Shown: positions 18,401 through 26,692, counted from the stretch's first letter. The stretch: DNA of 64,000 bases from Streptomyces novaecaesareae (GCF_000716875.1 NZ_JNWQ01000030.1:1-64000); one strand, 5' to 3'. Translations and numbers: made by a program. Notes: generated from the letters alone by a model not told the origin.

Positions 18401-19173
18401 CCCCCGCGCCGTCCCCCGCCGCCACCCCCGCCCACCCGCACATCCTGCTGGTCGAGGACGACGAGGTGATCCGCGAGGCCACCCGGATGGCCCTGGAACG
18501 CTACGGCTTCCCCGTCAGCACGGCCGCCGACGGACTGGAGGGGCTGGAGGCCTTCCACGCCGTGCGGCCCGACCTGCTCCTGCTGGACGTCATGCTGCCG
18601 CTGCTCGACGGGGTCGGCCTCTGCCGCCGGATCCGCGAGGAGAGCCAGCTGCCGATCCTGATGATGTCGGCGCGCACCGACCCGGTGGACGTGGTCTCCG
18701 GGCTGGAGGCCGGCGCGGACGACTACGTCGTCAAGCCCTTCGAGAGCGCCGTACTGGTCGCCCGGATCCGTACGGTCCTGCGCCGCGTCCCCGTCGCCCC
18801 GGCGGCCGACGCCCCGGCACACCACCCGGCCGACGCAGCCCCGCAGACCCCGTCCGCTCCCGCCCCGCCCCCGCCCTCCCCCACCGTCCGCAGCTTCGAC
18901 GGCCTGCAGGTCGACACCGACAGCATGGAGGTACGGGTGGACGGCCGCCTCGTCCCGCTCACGCCCACCGAACTGCGGCTGCTGCTGGAGTTCACCGCCG
19001 CGCCCGGCATCGTGCTGGAACGCTCCACCCTGCTCGAACGGGTCTGGGACTACGAGTGGGGCGCCGACACCCGGGTCGTGGACGTCCACGTGCAGCGGCT
19101 GCGCGCCAAGATCGGCTCCGGCCGGATCGAGACCGTCCGCGGTTTCGGCTACAAGCTGCGGCGCCCGGCATGA
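18397..19173 (+). CDS. OmpR-family response regulator (CseB-like)
   Basis: This 258 aa protein has a receiver domain (acidic pair VEDDE, phospho-acceptor LLLDVMLP, KPFE Lys) and a winged-helix output domain ending VDVHVQRLRAKIGSG and TVRGFGYKL. A long Pro/Ala linker separates the domains. It overlaps the membrane protein gene before it and the histidine kinase after it (ATGA), so the three form a coupled operon. Targets are unknown. Confidence 0.87.
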   Translation: MTPAPSPAATPAHPHILLVEDDEVIREATRMALERYGFPVSTAADGLEGLEAFHAVRPDLLLLDVMLPLLDGVGLCRRIREESQLPILMMSARTDPVDVVSGLEAGADDYVVKPFESAVLVARIRTVLRRVPVAPAADAPAHHPADAAPQTPSAPAPPPPSPTVRSFDGLQVDTDSMEVRVDGRLVPLTPTELRLLLEFTAAPGIVLERSTLLERVWDYEWGADTRVVDVHVQRLRAKIGSGRIETVRGFGYKLRRPA

Positions 19174-20375
19174 CCCTGCGCCGCCAGATCGCCACCGCCG
19201 TCGCCGCCATCTCCGTGCTGGTCGCGGTGGCCGTCGGCCTGCTGGTCCACCAGGCGATGATCCGTCAGCACGTCGACCAAGCCCGCGCCGCCGCCCTCTC
19301 CGCCCTCGACGCGTCGCTGGCCGGCTACGGCCGCGGTGAAGAACCAGCCGGCCGGGGCGCCACCCTGGACGACCCGGCCCTGCCCGACCGGCTGCGCGCC
19401 CTCGCCTCCGGCGGCCGGCAGGGCTCACTGCTCGCGACCGACGGCGACGGCGAGTCCATGTGGGCGGCCGGCCCGGTGGAGCACGGGGTGCTCTCCGTCC
19501 GGGTCGACTTCGCCCAGGACCGGCAGGCCATCGCCGACCTGGACCGGATCATCCTGCTCACCGTCGTCGCCGCGGTCTTCACCACCGTGCTGGCCGGCGT
19601 GCTCGTCGCCGACCGGATCAGCCGCCGCCTGCGCACCGCGGCCGTCGCCGCCCGGGGCATCGCCGCCGGCGGGACGGACACCCGGATCGGCGAACTCGTC
19701 GACGGCAAGGACGAGGTCGCCGACCTCGCCGCCGCCGTCGACCTGATGTCCCGCACCCTGCACCGCCGCCTGGCCGACGAACAGCGCTTCACCGCGGACG
19801 TCGCCCACGAACTGCGCACCCCGCTGACCGGCCTGGTCACCGCCGCCGAGCTGCTGCCGCCCGGCCGCCCCACCGAACTCGTCCGGAACCGGGTCCAGGC
19901 CCTGCGCGGCCTGGTCGAGGACCTCCTGGAGGTCTCCCGCCTGGACGCGGACGCCGAGGCCCCCGACCTCTCCGCCATCCCCCTGGAACGCGCCGTACGC
20001 CGGACCGTCTCCCTCACCGGACTGGACGTCACCGTCGAGGTCGCCGCCGACCTCCGGGTCCGCACCGACCTGCGCCGGCTCGACCGCATCCTCGGCAACC
20101 TGCTCATCAACGCCCACCGCCACGGCGCCGCCCCGGTCCACCTCCACGTCGACGGCCGCCGCATCACCGTCCGCGACCACGGCCCCGGCTACCCCGACGA
20201 CCTCCTCCGCCACGGCCCCCAACGCTTCCGCACCAACGCCCCCGAACGCGGCCGCGGCCACGGCCTCGGCCTCACCATCGCCACCGGCCACGCCCGCGTC
20301 ATCGGCGCCGCCCTCACCTTCACCAACCACCCCACCGGCGGCGCCACCGCCACCCTCACCCTCCCCCCGGACTGA
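19170..20375 (+). CDS. Sensor histidine kinase (CseC-like)
   Basis: This 401 aa protein has two TM helices flanking a roughly 120-residue extracytoplasmic domain, then a HAMP domain, H-box DVAHELRTPL, N-box NLLINAHRHG, and G-boxes DHGPGYP and GHGLGLTIA. It autophosphorylates on His and should phosphorylate the preceding regulator. Upstream envelope genes suggest cell-envelope sensing, which is inference. A strong hairpin follows. Confidence 0.87.
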   Translation: MTLRRQIATAVAAISVLVAVAVGLLVHQAMIRQHVDQARAAALSALDASLAGYGRGEEPAGRGATLDDPALPDRLRALASGGRQGSLLATDGDGESMWAAGPVEHGVLSVRVDFAQDRQAIADLDRIILLTVVAAVFTTVLAGVLVADRISRRLRTAAVAARGIAAGGTDTRIGELVDGKDEVADLAAAVDLMSRTLHRRLADEQRFTADVAHELRTPLTGLVTAAELLPPGRPTELVRNRVQALRGLVEDLLEVSRLDADAEAPDLSAIPLERAVRRTVSLTGLDVTVEVAADLRVRTDLRRLDRILGNLLINAHRHGAAPVHLHVDGRRITVRDHGPGYPDDLLRHGPQRFRTNAPERGRGHGLGLTIATGHARVIGAALTFTNHPTGGATATLTLPPD

Positions 20376-20397
20376 CCCCAGCCCCGGGAAAAGGGCC

Positions 20398-20441
20398 GGC
20401 GCCGTCGACCCCGCCGCACGAGCGGCGGGGTCGACGGCGCC
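20398..20441. terminator. Strong hairpin terminator between convergent genes
   Basis: A perfect 20-bp stem starting GGCGCCGTCGACCCC surrounds the loop ACGA. It lies 22 bp after the histidine kinase and 18 bp before the end of the convergent secreted-protein gene. Confidence 0.8.
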
Positions 20442-20459
20442 GTGGGACGGGCCTGGACG

Positions 20460-21950
20460 TCAGGCGATGTAACCCTGCAGGTCGACGATCACGTCGGCCG
20501 AACCGGCGTGGTTGTAGACCGCGATGTTGCCGTTGGCGTCCACCGGCACCAGGGCGAGGTTCGGCACCGTGGCCCCCGGGGTGACGTTGACGGTCGACGC
20601 CTCGGTCCACGGAGTCCCGGGCCCGTAGACCTTCAGCCAGCTGGGCTCCGTCGCGTTGGTCGCGGTCAGGTTCACGAGGACCGCCGAGACTCCGTCCGGC
20701 ACTCCGGCGGCACCCCGCACCTTGACCGTCAGCCTGCCGTCGGCCCCCAGGGCCTGGTGTGACTCCCGGGTGTCCGCCAGCCGGGTCGGCGCGGAGGTGA
20801 GCACGCCCTTGGTGTCCCCGAGGAAGTATGGCGAGGCGTAGTAGCCCTGGATGTCGACGATGAGGTGAACGGACCCGACGTGGTTGTAGAGCGTGATGGT
20901 GCCGTCCGCGTTGATGGGGGCGGTGACCTGGTTGGTGACGGTCCGGCCGGCCTCGAAGTTGAGGCTGGAGGTACGCGGGGGCACGGTGCTCGGGGTGGCC
21001 GTGACGTAGCTGTTCTCGGTGCCCTCCGTCGCGGTGAGGTTGACGACCGCAATCTCGGCCTTGTCGGGGAGCTTCCCGGGACCGCGGACCGGAACGGTGA
21101 TGATCTGGTTCGGCCCCACCGCGTGGTTGACGCCCCCGGTGCCGTTCCGGGTGTCGAGGGCCCGGACGTTGCTGTCCGCCACACCCATCCGAACCGACGC
21201 GCTCCGGGGCTGGGGCGTGTAGTACCCGGCGATGTCGACGACCAGGTCGACGTTCCCCGCGTTGTTGCGGAACGAGACCGTACCGTCCTCCGCGACCGGC
21301 AGCAGTACGGCGTTGGCGACATCGTGACCAGGAGTCGCGTTGACGTTCGACGCCGTCGGCGGCTCCCCACCGGGGAAGGCGGTGATGTGCGTGGCCTGGG
21401 TGGCGTTGGTCGCGGTCAGGTTGAGCAGGACGCCGGTGACCTTCCGGTCGGTCGGCACCCCGGAGACGCCGACGACCTGCAGCGTGAGCACCTCTCCGGG
21501 GCCGACCGGCTTGACCGGCGCCCCCACACCGCTGCGGGTGTCCAGGAAGCGGGTCGGGTAATAGAGCGGCACGTAGGTGCTGCCGACCGTGACGGACCGC
21601 GACGTCGCCCCGGTTCGCCCCTGCTCGTCGGTGATCGTGTGGGTCACCGTGTACGTGCCGGGCGCGACGTACTCGTGCAGGTTGCGAGACGAGTTCGCGG
21701 CCACGTCGACCACCGTGCCGTCACCGAAGTCGACGGTGTTCCCGGTGATCGGGGACGTCGTCTCCGCGGCACCGACGGTGCTGGCGTTCACCCGCAACGA
21801 CCGGTCCGCTTCGGCGTACCCCGGCTGGGGCACGGTGACGTCGAGGTTCGGAGTGATCGTGGATTCGGCGTAGGCCGAGGAGGCCAGCGGCAGCCCACTG
21901 GCGACGGACAGGACGAGGACAACACCAGCTACCACGCGTGCGCTACGCAC
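20460..21950 (-). CDS. Secreted PKD-domain protein with three LDTR-type repeats
   Basis: This 496 aa protein starts at GTG 21950 behind GGAGGGA. A signal peptide ends near SSAYA. A PKD-like domain (VDFGDG, HTITDEQG) follows, then three repeats of about 110 residues, each with L-DTR, LNLTATxAT, a Pro-Val/Asp-Gly strand and VDIxGYY. The repeats occur in secreted actinobacterial proteins of unknown or adhesion-like role. Its base use is less GC-biased than the neighbours. It is the last chromosomal gene before the island. Confidence 0.75.
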   Translation of the reverse strand: MRSARVVAGVVLVLSVASGLPLASSAYAESTITPNLDVTVPQPGYAEADRSLRVNASTVGAAETTSPITGNTVDFGDGTVVDVAANSSRNLHEYVAPGTYTVTHTITDEQGRTGATSRSVTVGSTYVPLYYPTRFLDTRSGVGAPVKPVGPGEVLTLQVVGVSGVPTDRKVTGVLLNLTATNATQATHITAFPGGEPPTASNVNATPGHDVANAVLLPVAEDGTVSFRNNAGNVDLVVDIAGYYTPQPRSASVRMGVADSNVRALDTRNGTGGVNHAVGPNQIITVPVRGPGKLPDKAEIAVVNLTATEGTENSYVTATPSTVPPRTSSLNFEAGRTVTNQVTAPINADGTITLYNHVGSVHLIVDIQGYYASPYFLGDTKGVLTSAPTRLADTRESHQALGADGRLTVKVRGAAGVPDGVSAVLVNLTATNATEPSWLKVYGPGTPWTEASTVNVTPGATVPNLALVPVDANGNIAVYNHAGSADVIVDLQGYIA

Positions 21951-22059
21951 GGTTCCCTCCCAAGTGATCTGGTTACGACTTTGGATCTTGCCAGACCGCC
22001 ACGACAATCCCATGGGATTTCAAAGACGTCCCCAAGACCTCGCACCGCCCCCAATGCCG

Positions 22060-22093
22060 AAGGGCCGGCCCGACATCCGTCGGACCGGCCCTT
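22060..22093 (-). terminator. Terminator hairpin next to the left tRNA fragment
   Basis: AAGGGCCGG pairs with CCGGCCCTT, with an inner CCGAC/GTCGG stem. It lies 14 bp beyond the tRNA-Thr 3' end fragment in the direction of tRNA transcription, so it is probably the native tRNA terminator left behind at the left junction. Confidence 0.6.
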
Positions 22094-22106
22094 CCCGTTC
22101 TGCTCT

Positions 22107-22150
22107 GAGCCCCCTGCCGGGTTCGAACCGACGACCCCCGCTTCACAAGA
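22107..22150. repeat. Leftmost tRNA-Thr 3'-half copy (outer attachment remnant)
   Basis: This 44-bp stretch matches the 3' half of the tRNA-Thr gene at 39826-39898 with two differences (T to C at two places). It includes the T-arm and reaches into the anticodon loop but has no 5' half. It marks the left edge of the composite island. Confidence 0.85.
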
Positions 22151-22289
22151 GCAGCCGTCCGCCACCCGGCGTGACCTGGGGCGCGCCTACCCTGCCGGTT
22201 CCCTGCCCACCGCACCGCCGGCGCCCGCAACTGACGCCACGTACCGTCCGATCTGGCACGCCTGTGGCACAACCCCGCCGGGTTGGGCC

Positions 22290-22487
22290 CTACCGGCGGA
22301 GCATCCGTTCGTAGATCACCAGAAACTGGGCAACGAAGCCAGATGCTTCAGTTGCAGTGGCGTGATCCGTACAAACGAGCACGACACCCGCGACGAGCGC
22401 CAGGGAGTAGGTCGCCCCGCTCACCCACCAGGGGGTAGACGTGGGGCCAGCGCCAGCCACCTGGACGCCTGCGTAATGGTCTTCCAT
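22290..22487 (-). CDS. Small membrane protein (65 aa) in the left island module
   Basis: From ATG 22487 the product reads MEDHYAGVQVAG, then one hydrophobic helix (YSLALVAGVVLVC) and ends VIYERMLRR. GAGAGGA lies upstream of the ATG. Longer starts are possible. No family is recognised. It is transcribed away from the dyad at 22670-22692, which could be its operator. Confidence 0.45.
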   Translation of the reverse strand: MEDHYAGVQVAGAGPTSTPWWVSGATYSLALVAGVVLVCTDHATATEASGFVAQFLVIYERMLRR

Positions 22488-22669
22488 ACTGGATGCGGTC
22501 CTCTCTTGACACGGGGACGGGCCGCGAGAGGCCACCTGTCGTTTCCAGGCGCACGGGTGGCCTCACCGCTGATTTCAGAGCGGTCGATTCGCGTATTGCA
22601 GTGAGTCAATGTTGACCGGCAGTAGACTCCTTTGCAAATTCCCAGCTGAGAGGGCATAAGAGGCGCCAG

Positions 22670-22692
22670 ATATGCCAACTTAGTTGGCATAT
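22670..22692. promoter_or_regulatory. Perfect 11-bp dyad, probable operator
   Basis: ATATGCCAACT, one T, then AGTTGGCATAT: a perfect inverted repeat of 23 bp. The TAGTTGGCA half resembles GntR-type operators. It lies about 180 bp upstream of the small membrane protein start, reading leftward. Confidence 0.6.
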
Positions 22693-23631
22693 GGAACGCG
22701 ACGTCTTAAGTCTGCCCGGCGTCGCCGACAGCGGACCGACCCACCTCCTCGCCTAACTCGTCTACTCGCCTAACTCGTCTACTCCTCTAACTTGCTAGCG
22801 TGCGTGCACGCTTGCTTGCTTGCCAGCGCGCTTGACTTGCATGCGTGCTCGCTTGACTTGCACGCCAGCGCGCCGACTTGCGACCCTGCCACCTCGCGCC
22901 ACTTCACTTCCATCCTTCCAATCGTTTCAACGTTCTCCCGATTCACTCCTTCCGGCATTCCCAACCTCGCCCCTTCCGGTATTCCCATCTCCAATCGTTT
23001 CAACGTTCTCCCGATTCACCCCTTCCGGCATTCCCAACTCCAATCCGGAGTTCTTCCAGGTCGTCCAGCCTCAGCCGCTCGATCGCCCGTTGATGCTGGG
23101 GTTTGCGTCGAGGTGCGTCGATACCAGGGCGGTGGAGCGGTTTTGGCCGGTGTCCTGCCTGGTCTGGGGTCGAGCATGATCGGGGGGCCGTAAGCTGTTG
23201 CGACTCGGTCAGGGCTTCTGGGCCTGACCGCAATTTGGCCGAGTGGCCCCCGTTCTTGCTCGACTCGGGTCCCGAGCCGGGTAGGTGGGTAAAACCGTGG
23301 AGCCGTCCGCCCCCAGCCACGACGGGCTCTAACCTCGGCTACCCTCCCGGCCGCACGTTCGACGTGCACGGCCGGCCGCCGACGGAGCGGGGCGGAGACG
23401 GGAGCGACGGCGAGCGGCAGGGCCGCGCGCTGGCGCGCTGTGCGCGCCCTTGAACCCGTAGAGAAGATTTTTACTCACCCACCTTCCCCCGCTTCCTCCT
23501 TCTCGCACCCCTCCACCTCTGCCCTTTTGCCTCTGGCTGAACTGGCCCGGCTGGCCGCTTCTCCGCGTTCTTGCCGATCCGCACGTGGGCATGCTGACCG
23601 TGGTCAGGAAGCGCATGCCGGAGGGGGACGC
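22693..23631. other. Gene-poor, pyrimidine-skewed repeat region
   Basis: No convincing gene. On the plus strand 22740-23060 and 23466-23530 are rich in C and T and poor in G. Open frames here have poor codon bias and no recognised motifs. Contents are the repeats described at 22748-23039, plus an arrangement of short inverted repeats near 23340-23440. Confidence 0.55.
22748..23039. repeat. Cluster of 17-bp, 4-bp and 73-bp-spaced direct repeats
   Basis: CTCGCCTAACTCGTCTA occurs twice in tandem (22748, 22765) with a degenerate third copy. GCTT units follow at 22810-22823. CGCTTGACTTGCA occurs twice near 22829-22862. A 49-bp segment starting CCAATCGTTTCAACG occurs at 22918 and 22991 with one difference (73 bp apart). 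Confidence 0.85.
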
Positions 23632-24576
23632 ATGACAGCGCTGGTGGTCAAGCCTTGGCGGGTGCCGGGAAAGGAGCGGCTCTACGTCAACAAGGCTGGC
23701 GCCCGCGGCGATTCGGTGGCCTGGCTGGACTGCAAGTCCGGCGTCGTCACGGTCGAGCTCCCGGAGTTCGAGGAGTCTGCGCTGGTCAAGGTCGAAGAGT
23801 GGTGCCGGTCCTTCGGCGGTCACGTGCCGCCGCGCACCGTCCGGCATCGCGGAGAGAAGAACCCACCTTCGAAGGTGGTCCCGGCACGGGTGCCGCAGCC
23901 TCGCACGGAGGTCCCGTTCCTGCCTCCGATGCGTGCGGAGGACGACCTTTCCCGGAACCTGCCCGGCGCTGGGCTGGAGAGCCTGGTCCGCGAGGGCGAG
24001 GAGCGGTACGGGCTGCTCGTCCGCCTCGCCGCCAGGCTCTCCCGCCAGCGCCTCGGTGATTCGAGCACGCTGCGCGGACTGGAGGGCGAGCAGATCGTCG
24101 GGGCCCGGCTGGAATCGCTCAGGGCCTCCGGCTGGAAGCTCCTGCACGGGGTGCCGCTGCCGTCCGGCTCCGACATCGACCACGTGGTGATCGGCCCGCC
24201 GGGCGTCTTCACGGTCAACTCGAAGCACCACCCGGGCGCCACCGTGTGGGTCGGCGACAAGGTCGTGAAGGTCAACCGCAACGGCTACCCGTACGTGGAG
24301 AACTCCGAGTTCGAGGCGAGCCGTACCGCCCGGCTGCTCACCGAGTGGTGCGGCTTCGAGGTGCCCGTCCACCCCGTCATCGCCGTCGTCGGCGCCCGGA
24401 GGATCACCCTCGGCACGACCCCGGCGGTGACCGTCATCGACGGCGAACAGATCGCCGACGTCCTGCCCGCCCGCTCCGCGGTGCTGTCCCCGACCAGGGT
24501 GGACCGGGTCTTCACCATCGCCCGCCACCGCTACGTCTGGAGCCAGATAGGCAAGCGCGGCCGGAAGACCCGCTGA
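23632..24576 (+). CDS. NERD-domain nuclease-related protein
   Basis: This 314 aa protein starts at ATG 23632 behind GGAGGG. The C-terminal half is a NERD domain of the restriction-endonuclease-like fold. GLEGEQIVGARLE opens it, then SDIDHVVIGPPGVF and VNSKHH place the acidic and Lys residues of the active site, followed by TARLL. The N-terminal 130 residues are unrecognised. NERD proteins are thought to process nucleic acids; a defence role is possible because this is a lone cargo gene between two att copies, but it is not shown. Confidence 0.75.
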   Translation: MTALVVKPWRVPGKERLYVNKAGARGDSVAWLDCKSGVVTVELPEFEESALVKVEEWCRSFGGHVPPRTVRHRGEKNPPSKVVPARVPQPRTEVPFLPPMRAEDDLSRNLPGAGLESLVREGEERYGLLVRLAARLSRQRLGDSSTLRGLEGEQIVGARLESLRASGWKLLHGVPLPSGSDIDHVVIGPPGVFTVNSKHHPGATVWVGDKVVKVNRNGYPYVENSEFEASRTARLLTEWCGFEVPVHPVIAVVGARRITLGTTPAVTVIDGEQIADVLPARSAVLSPTRVDRVFTIARHRYVWSQIGKRGRKTR

Positions 24577-24674
24577 CCCCGGCCCGCCCGCGGCACGCCC
24601 CAAGTCCGCACCCCCGCAACGACGAAGGGCCGGCCCGCCCGGGATCACCCCGGCGAACTGGCCCTCCGTACGAC

Positions 24675-24718
24675 GAGCCCCCTGTCGGGTTCGAACCGAC
24701 GACCCCCGCTTTACAAGA
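24675..24718. repeat. Middle tRNA-Thr 3'-half copy (attL of the AICE)
   Basis: These 44 bp are identical to 39824-39867, which covers the 3' half of the tRNA-Thr gene up to the anticodon loop; sequence diverges immediately on both sides. With the copy at 39824 it delimits the conjugative element. A GAAGGGCCGG segment about 55 bp to its left resembles the tRNA terminator seen beside the outer copy. Confidence 0.92.
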
Positions 24719-24814
24719 TCAAACGTGATCGTCGGGGACCGGCCCGAACGCATCCCGTCCGCCAGCGCCGAGTGTTCACGGGGACGCGCGGGTGTGTCGG
24801 CGTCCAGGCGTGTT

Positions 24815-24835
24815 GATGTCAGGAAGCGATGTCAG
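24815..24835. promoter_or_regulatory. Candidate left integrase/excisionase arm sites
   Basis: GATGTCAG is present at 24815-24822 and 24828-24835, 13 bp apart. The right end of the element has the same octamer pair with the same 13-bp spacing at 39735 and 39748. Confidence 0.55.
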
Positions 24836-24872
24836 CATCACACCTTCACCGGCCCCAGCGGAGCGCCCATAC

Positions 24873-24911
24873 GGCCCGGGCCCGACAGCGATTCGCTGTC
24901 GGGCCCGGGCC
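24873..24911. terminator. Strong hairpin terminator at the left end of the AICE
   Basis: An 18-bp stem (GGCCCGGGCCCGACAGCG) with loop ATT is followed by five T residues on the plus strand. It lies 15 bp beyond the stop of the leftward glycosyltransferase gene. The T-run shows a rightward terminator too, insulating the element from reading in from attL. Confidence 0.85.
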
Positions 24912-24926
24912 TTTTTGCGGTTCGGC

Positions 24927-25679
24927 TCACACGTCGACACGCCAGCCATCGAGCGCTGCGAGCACCCGCGCCCGCGCCTCGATGACCGCCATCCGCGCAG
25001 TCCTCTCGCCCTCATGGACGTGAGCGCTGGACGCAGTGCTCTGCCCCGGCCACTTGCGGTACAGAAGGCCAGTCTCGGCCGAGAACCAACCCCGGCTGAC
25101 CGCGTTCAGCGCCATGAGAATCCCGGTGTCCTCGCTCGCTGGCAGGGCCATCCATCCGCCAAGGGCGAGCACGAGGTCACGCCGCGCACATAGGGTCGCC
25201 GGGTGGACCTGGGCACGGAAGTCGTGCGCCTTCCAGTGCTCAAGGACGGCCCCGCGCTCAATCGGCCCCTCCGGGGGGTCCTGGTCGAATCCCACAGTCG
25301 AGCCATCTGGAAGCAGATCAAGCACCCGCGACGTCGACCAGCAGATTCCGGGCCGCTGAAGTGCTGCAAGGTCCCGCGCGAGCGTGCCCTCCACCAACAT
25401 GTCGTCGGCGTCCAGCACCTTGACGTACTGCCCGGTTGCCCGGGAAAGGGCCATCGTGCGAGCCACGCCAGCCCGGCCGTGCCGCCCCTGCCCAAAGGTG
25501 ATGCGAGGGTCATCCGGCACGTGGGGAGCGACGGTGTCGGTCTCCCCGTCCTCCTGAATGACCCACTGCCAGTCCCAGCCTTCCGGCAACTCCTGGGCCA
25601 GCAGCGACTTGTAGGCGTCCGGCAGGTAGGACGCGGACGGCCCGTGAACGGCCGTGATGACGGAGATGACGTGGGTCAT
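24927..25679 (-). CDS. Family 2 glycosyltransferase (AICE cargo)
   Basis: This 250 aa GT-A fold protein has the N-terminal strand VISVITAVHG, a nucleotide-sugar site WVIQEDGE, and the metal-binding DxD motif in KVLDADDML. It lacks TM helices, so it is probably cytoplasmic. ATG 25679 follows AAGGTGG and starts 2 nt after the GntR stop, so it is coupled to the repressor. Its acceptor is unknown; glycosylation of a cell-surface or phage-receptor molecule is only a suggestion. Confidence 0.82.
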   Translation of the reverse strand: MTHVISVITAVHGPSASYLPDAYKSLLAQELPEGWDWQWVIQEDGETDTVAPHVPDDPRITFGQGRHGRAGVARTMALSRATGQYVKVLDADDMLVEGTLARDLAALQRPGICWSTSRVLDLLPDGSTVGFDQDPPEGPIERGAVLEHWKAHDFRAQVHPATLCARRDLVLALGGWMALPASEDTGILMALNAVSRGWFSAETGLLYRKWPGQSTASSAHVHEGERTARMAVIEARARVLAALDGWRVDV

Positions 25680-25681
25680 GC

Positions 25682-26470
25682 TCACCACCTTGTCAGCTTG
25701 GTCGTGAAGGTCAGTTCCGTTCGGTCGCCCGGCAGAACGACGTCGGCCACCTCTACCACTCGATCAGTCGTGTCGATGCCGACCTTGCGCAGGATGATTA
25801 CGGACACGCCCGCCGGCAGGCCGAGCTCTTCGACCTCCTCCGGCGTGGGGGGCCGGGCCTGGAAGGTCTCCACGACCCGGTCCAGCTCGATACCTACGGT
25901 CCAGAGCTGATTCTGCGTCCCCCCGGGCCACGGCTCCTGATCTTCTCGCAGGAGGTCGGGGTTGCTGGCGATCATGTCGAGCACCAAGTACGACTGCGAG
26001 CGGTTGAGCGGGGTGCGCTCCTCCCGGTACCTCGTCCGGTACGTCCGCTGAAGCAGCGTCGCGCCCTCGGGGACCCCGAACATCCCTGCAAGCTCCGCCG
26101 TAGCGGGCACCTGCTCGTAACTCGCCTCGAAGACCAGATCGTTGATGGTTAGGCCCGTGTCCCGTTCGGTGGCCCCGGTCGTCAGTCGCTCAGCCTCGGA
26201 CGCGCGCGCCCGATCCTTCTCCCATTGGTGCCGTGCGTTGTCCCGAACGACCCTGGTCGGCGCCTTCCGGACGAAGGTGCCCCGGCCGTGCTGCTTCTCG
26301 ATCAGCCCCTCAGCGACCAAGACCCCCGTGGCCTGCCTGATGGTCGGAACACTCGTGTCGTACTGCTCAGCCAGAGCCGTCTCAGCGGGCAACCTCGTCC
26401 CCGGCTTGAGCTGACCTGCGCGGATCTCTTCTCGCAGGGCGTCTGCGATCCGCTCGTACTTCGTCGCCAT
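25682..26470 (-). CDS. GntR-family (HutC/UTRA) transcriptional repressor of the AICE
   Basis: This 262 aa regulator has an N-terminal winged helix (YERIADALREEI, LPAETALAEQY, TIRQATGVL, GRGTFV) and a C-terminal UTRA ligand domain (LQRTYRTRY, QSYLVLDMI, VSVIILRKVGID). KorSA of pSAM2-type elements is the same class and represses transfer and replication genes. It is divergent from the long transfer/replication operon, with inverted repeats between, and probably represses both directions. The UTRA ligand is unknown. Confidence 0.88.
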   Translation of the reverse strand: MATKYERIADALREEIRAGQLKPGTRLPAETALAEQYDTSVPTIRQATGVLVAEGLIEKQHGRGTFVRKAPTRVVRDNARHQWEKDRARASEAERLTTGATERDTGLTINDLVFEASYEQVPATAELAGMFGVPEGATLLQRTYRTRYREERTPLNRSQSYLVLDMIASNPDLLREDQEPWPGGTQNQLWTVGIELDRVVETFQARPPTPEEVEELGLPAGVSVIILRKVGIDTTDRVVEVADVVLPGDRTELTFTTKLTRW

Positions 26471-26512
26471 GGCGGCTCCACCATCCCTGGTTGCGTGACT
26501 CGCCCAGGATAA

Positions 26513-26596
26513 GTCCTCAAGAGGAGTTGACGACTCCCTGAGAGTCCGTCATAGTCATCTCAGCTCCTCAAGAGGAGTTGAGGACAAGTCCTCAAC
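26513..26596. promoter_or_regulatory. GntR-type operator cluster
   Basis: TCCTCAAGAGGAGTTGA is present at 26514 and 26565, 51 bp (about five helical turns) apart. The second copy overlaps a perfect dyad GTTGAGGACAAGTCCTCAAC at 26577-26596. The cluster lies between the GntR start and the operon leader, so the neighbouring repressor is the likely ligand. A TTGACG with a TA-rich hexamer about 18 bp on lies between the two copies and could be the rightward promoter. Confidence 0.65.
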
Positions 26597-26676
26597 ATGA
26601 CTCTTGGGGCTTGCTTGACCTGCACAAACGCGCCCGGAGGGGTGGGGTGACAGCCCCCCGAAGGCAGCGCTCGACC

Positions 26677-26692
26677 TTTGAGAACTCAACAG
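26677..26692 (+). promoter_or_regulatory. rRNA-leader-like boxA antitermination element
   Basis: TTTGAGAACTCAACAG matches the boxA/processing segment typical of actinobacterial rRNA operon leaders (TTTGAGAACTCAA). It sits about 90 bp after the operators and 230 bp before the first gene. In rRNA leaders this sequence recruits NusB/NusE; here it may help polymerase read through an 11 kb operon. Confidence 0.55.

Noticed and set aside
22107..22180. A tRNA gene at the left island edge
   Set aside because: Only the 3' half is present; sequence after the anticodon loop does not form the D-arm or acceptor strand.
22748..23039. A CRISPR array
   Set aside because: Repeats are few, of mixed length, without regular unique spacers, and no cas genes are present.
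23103..23453. Short ORFs in the gene-poor part of the left module
   Set aside because: Several frames are open at once, with no ribosome sites or motifs.
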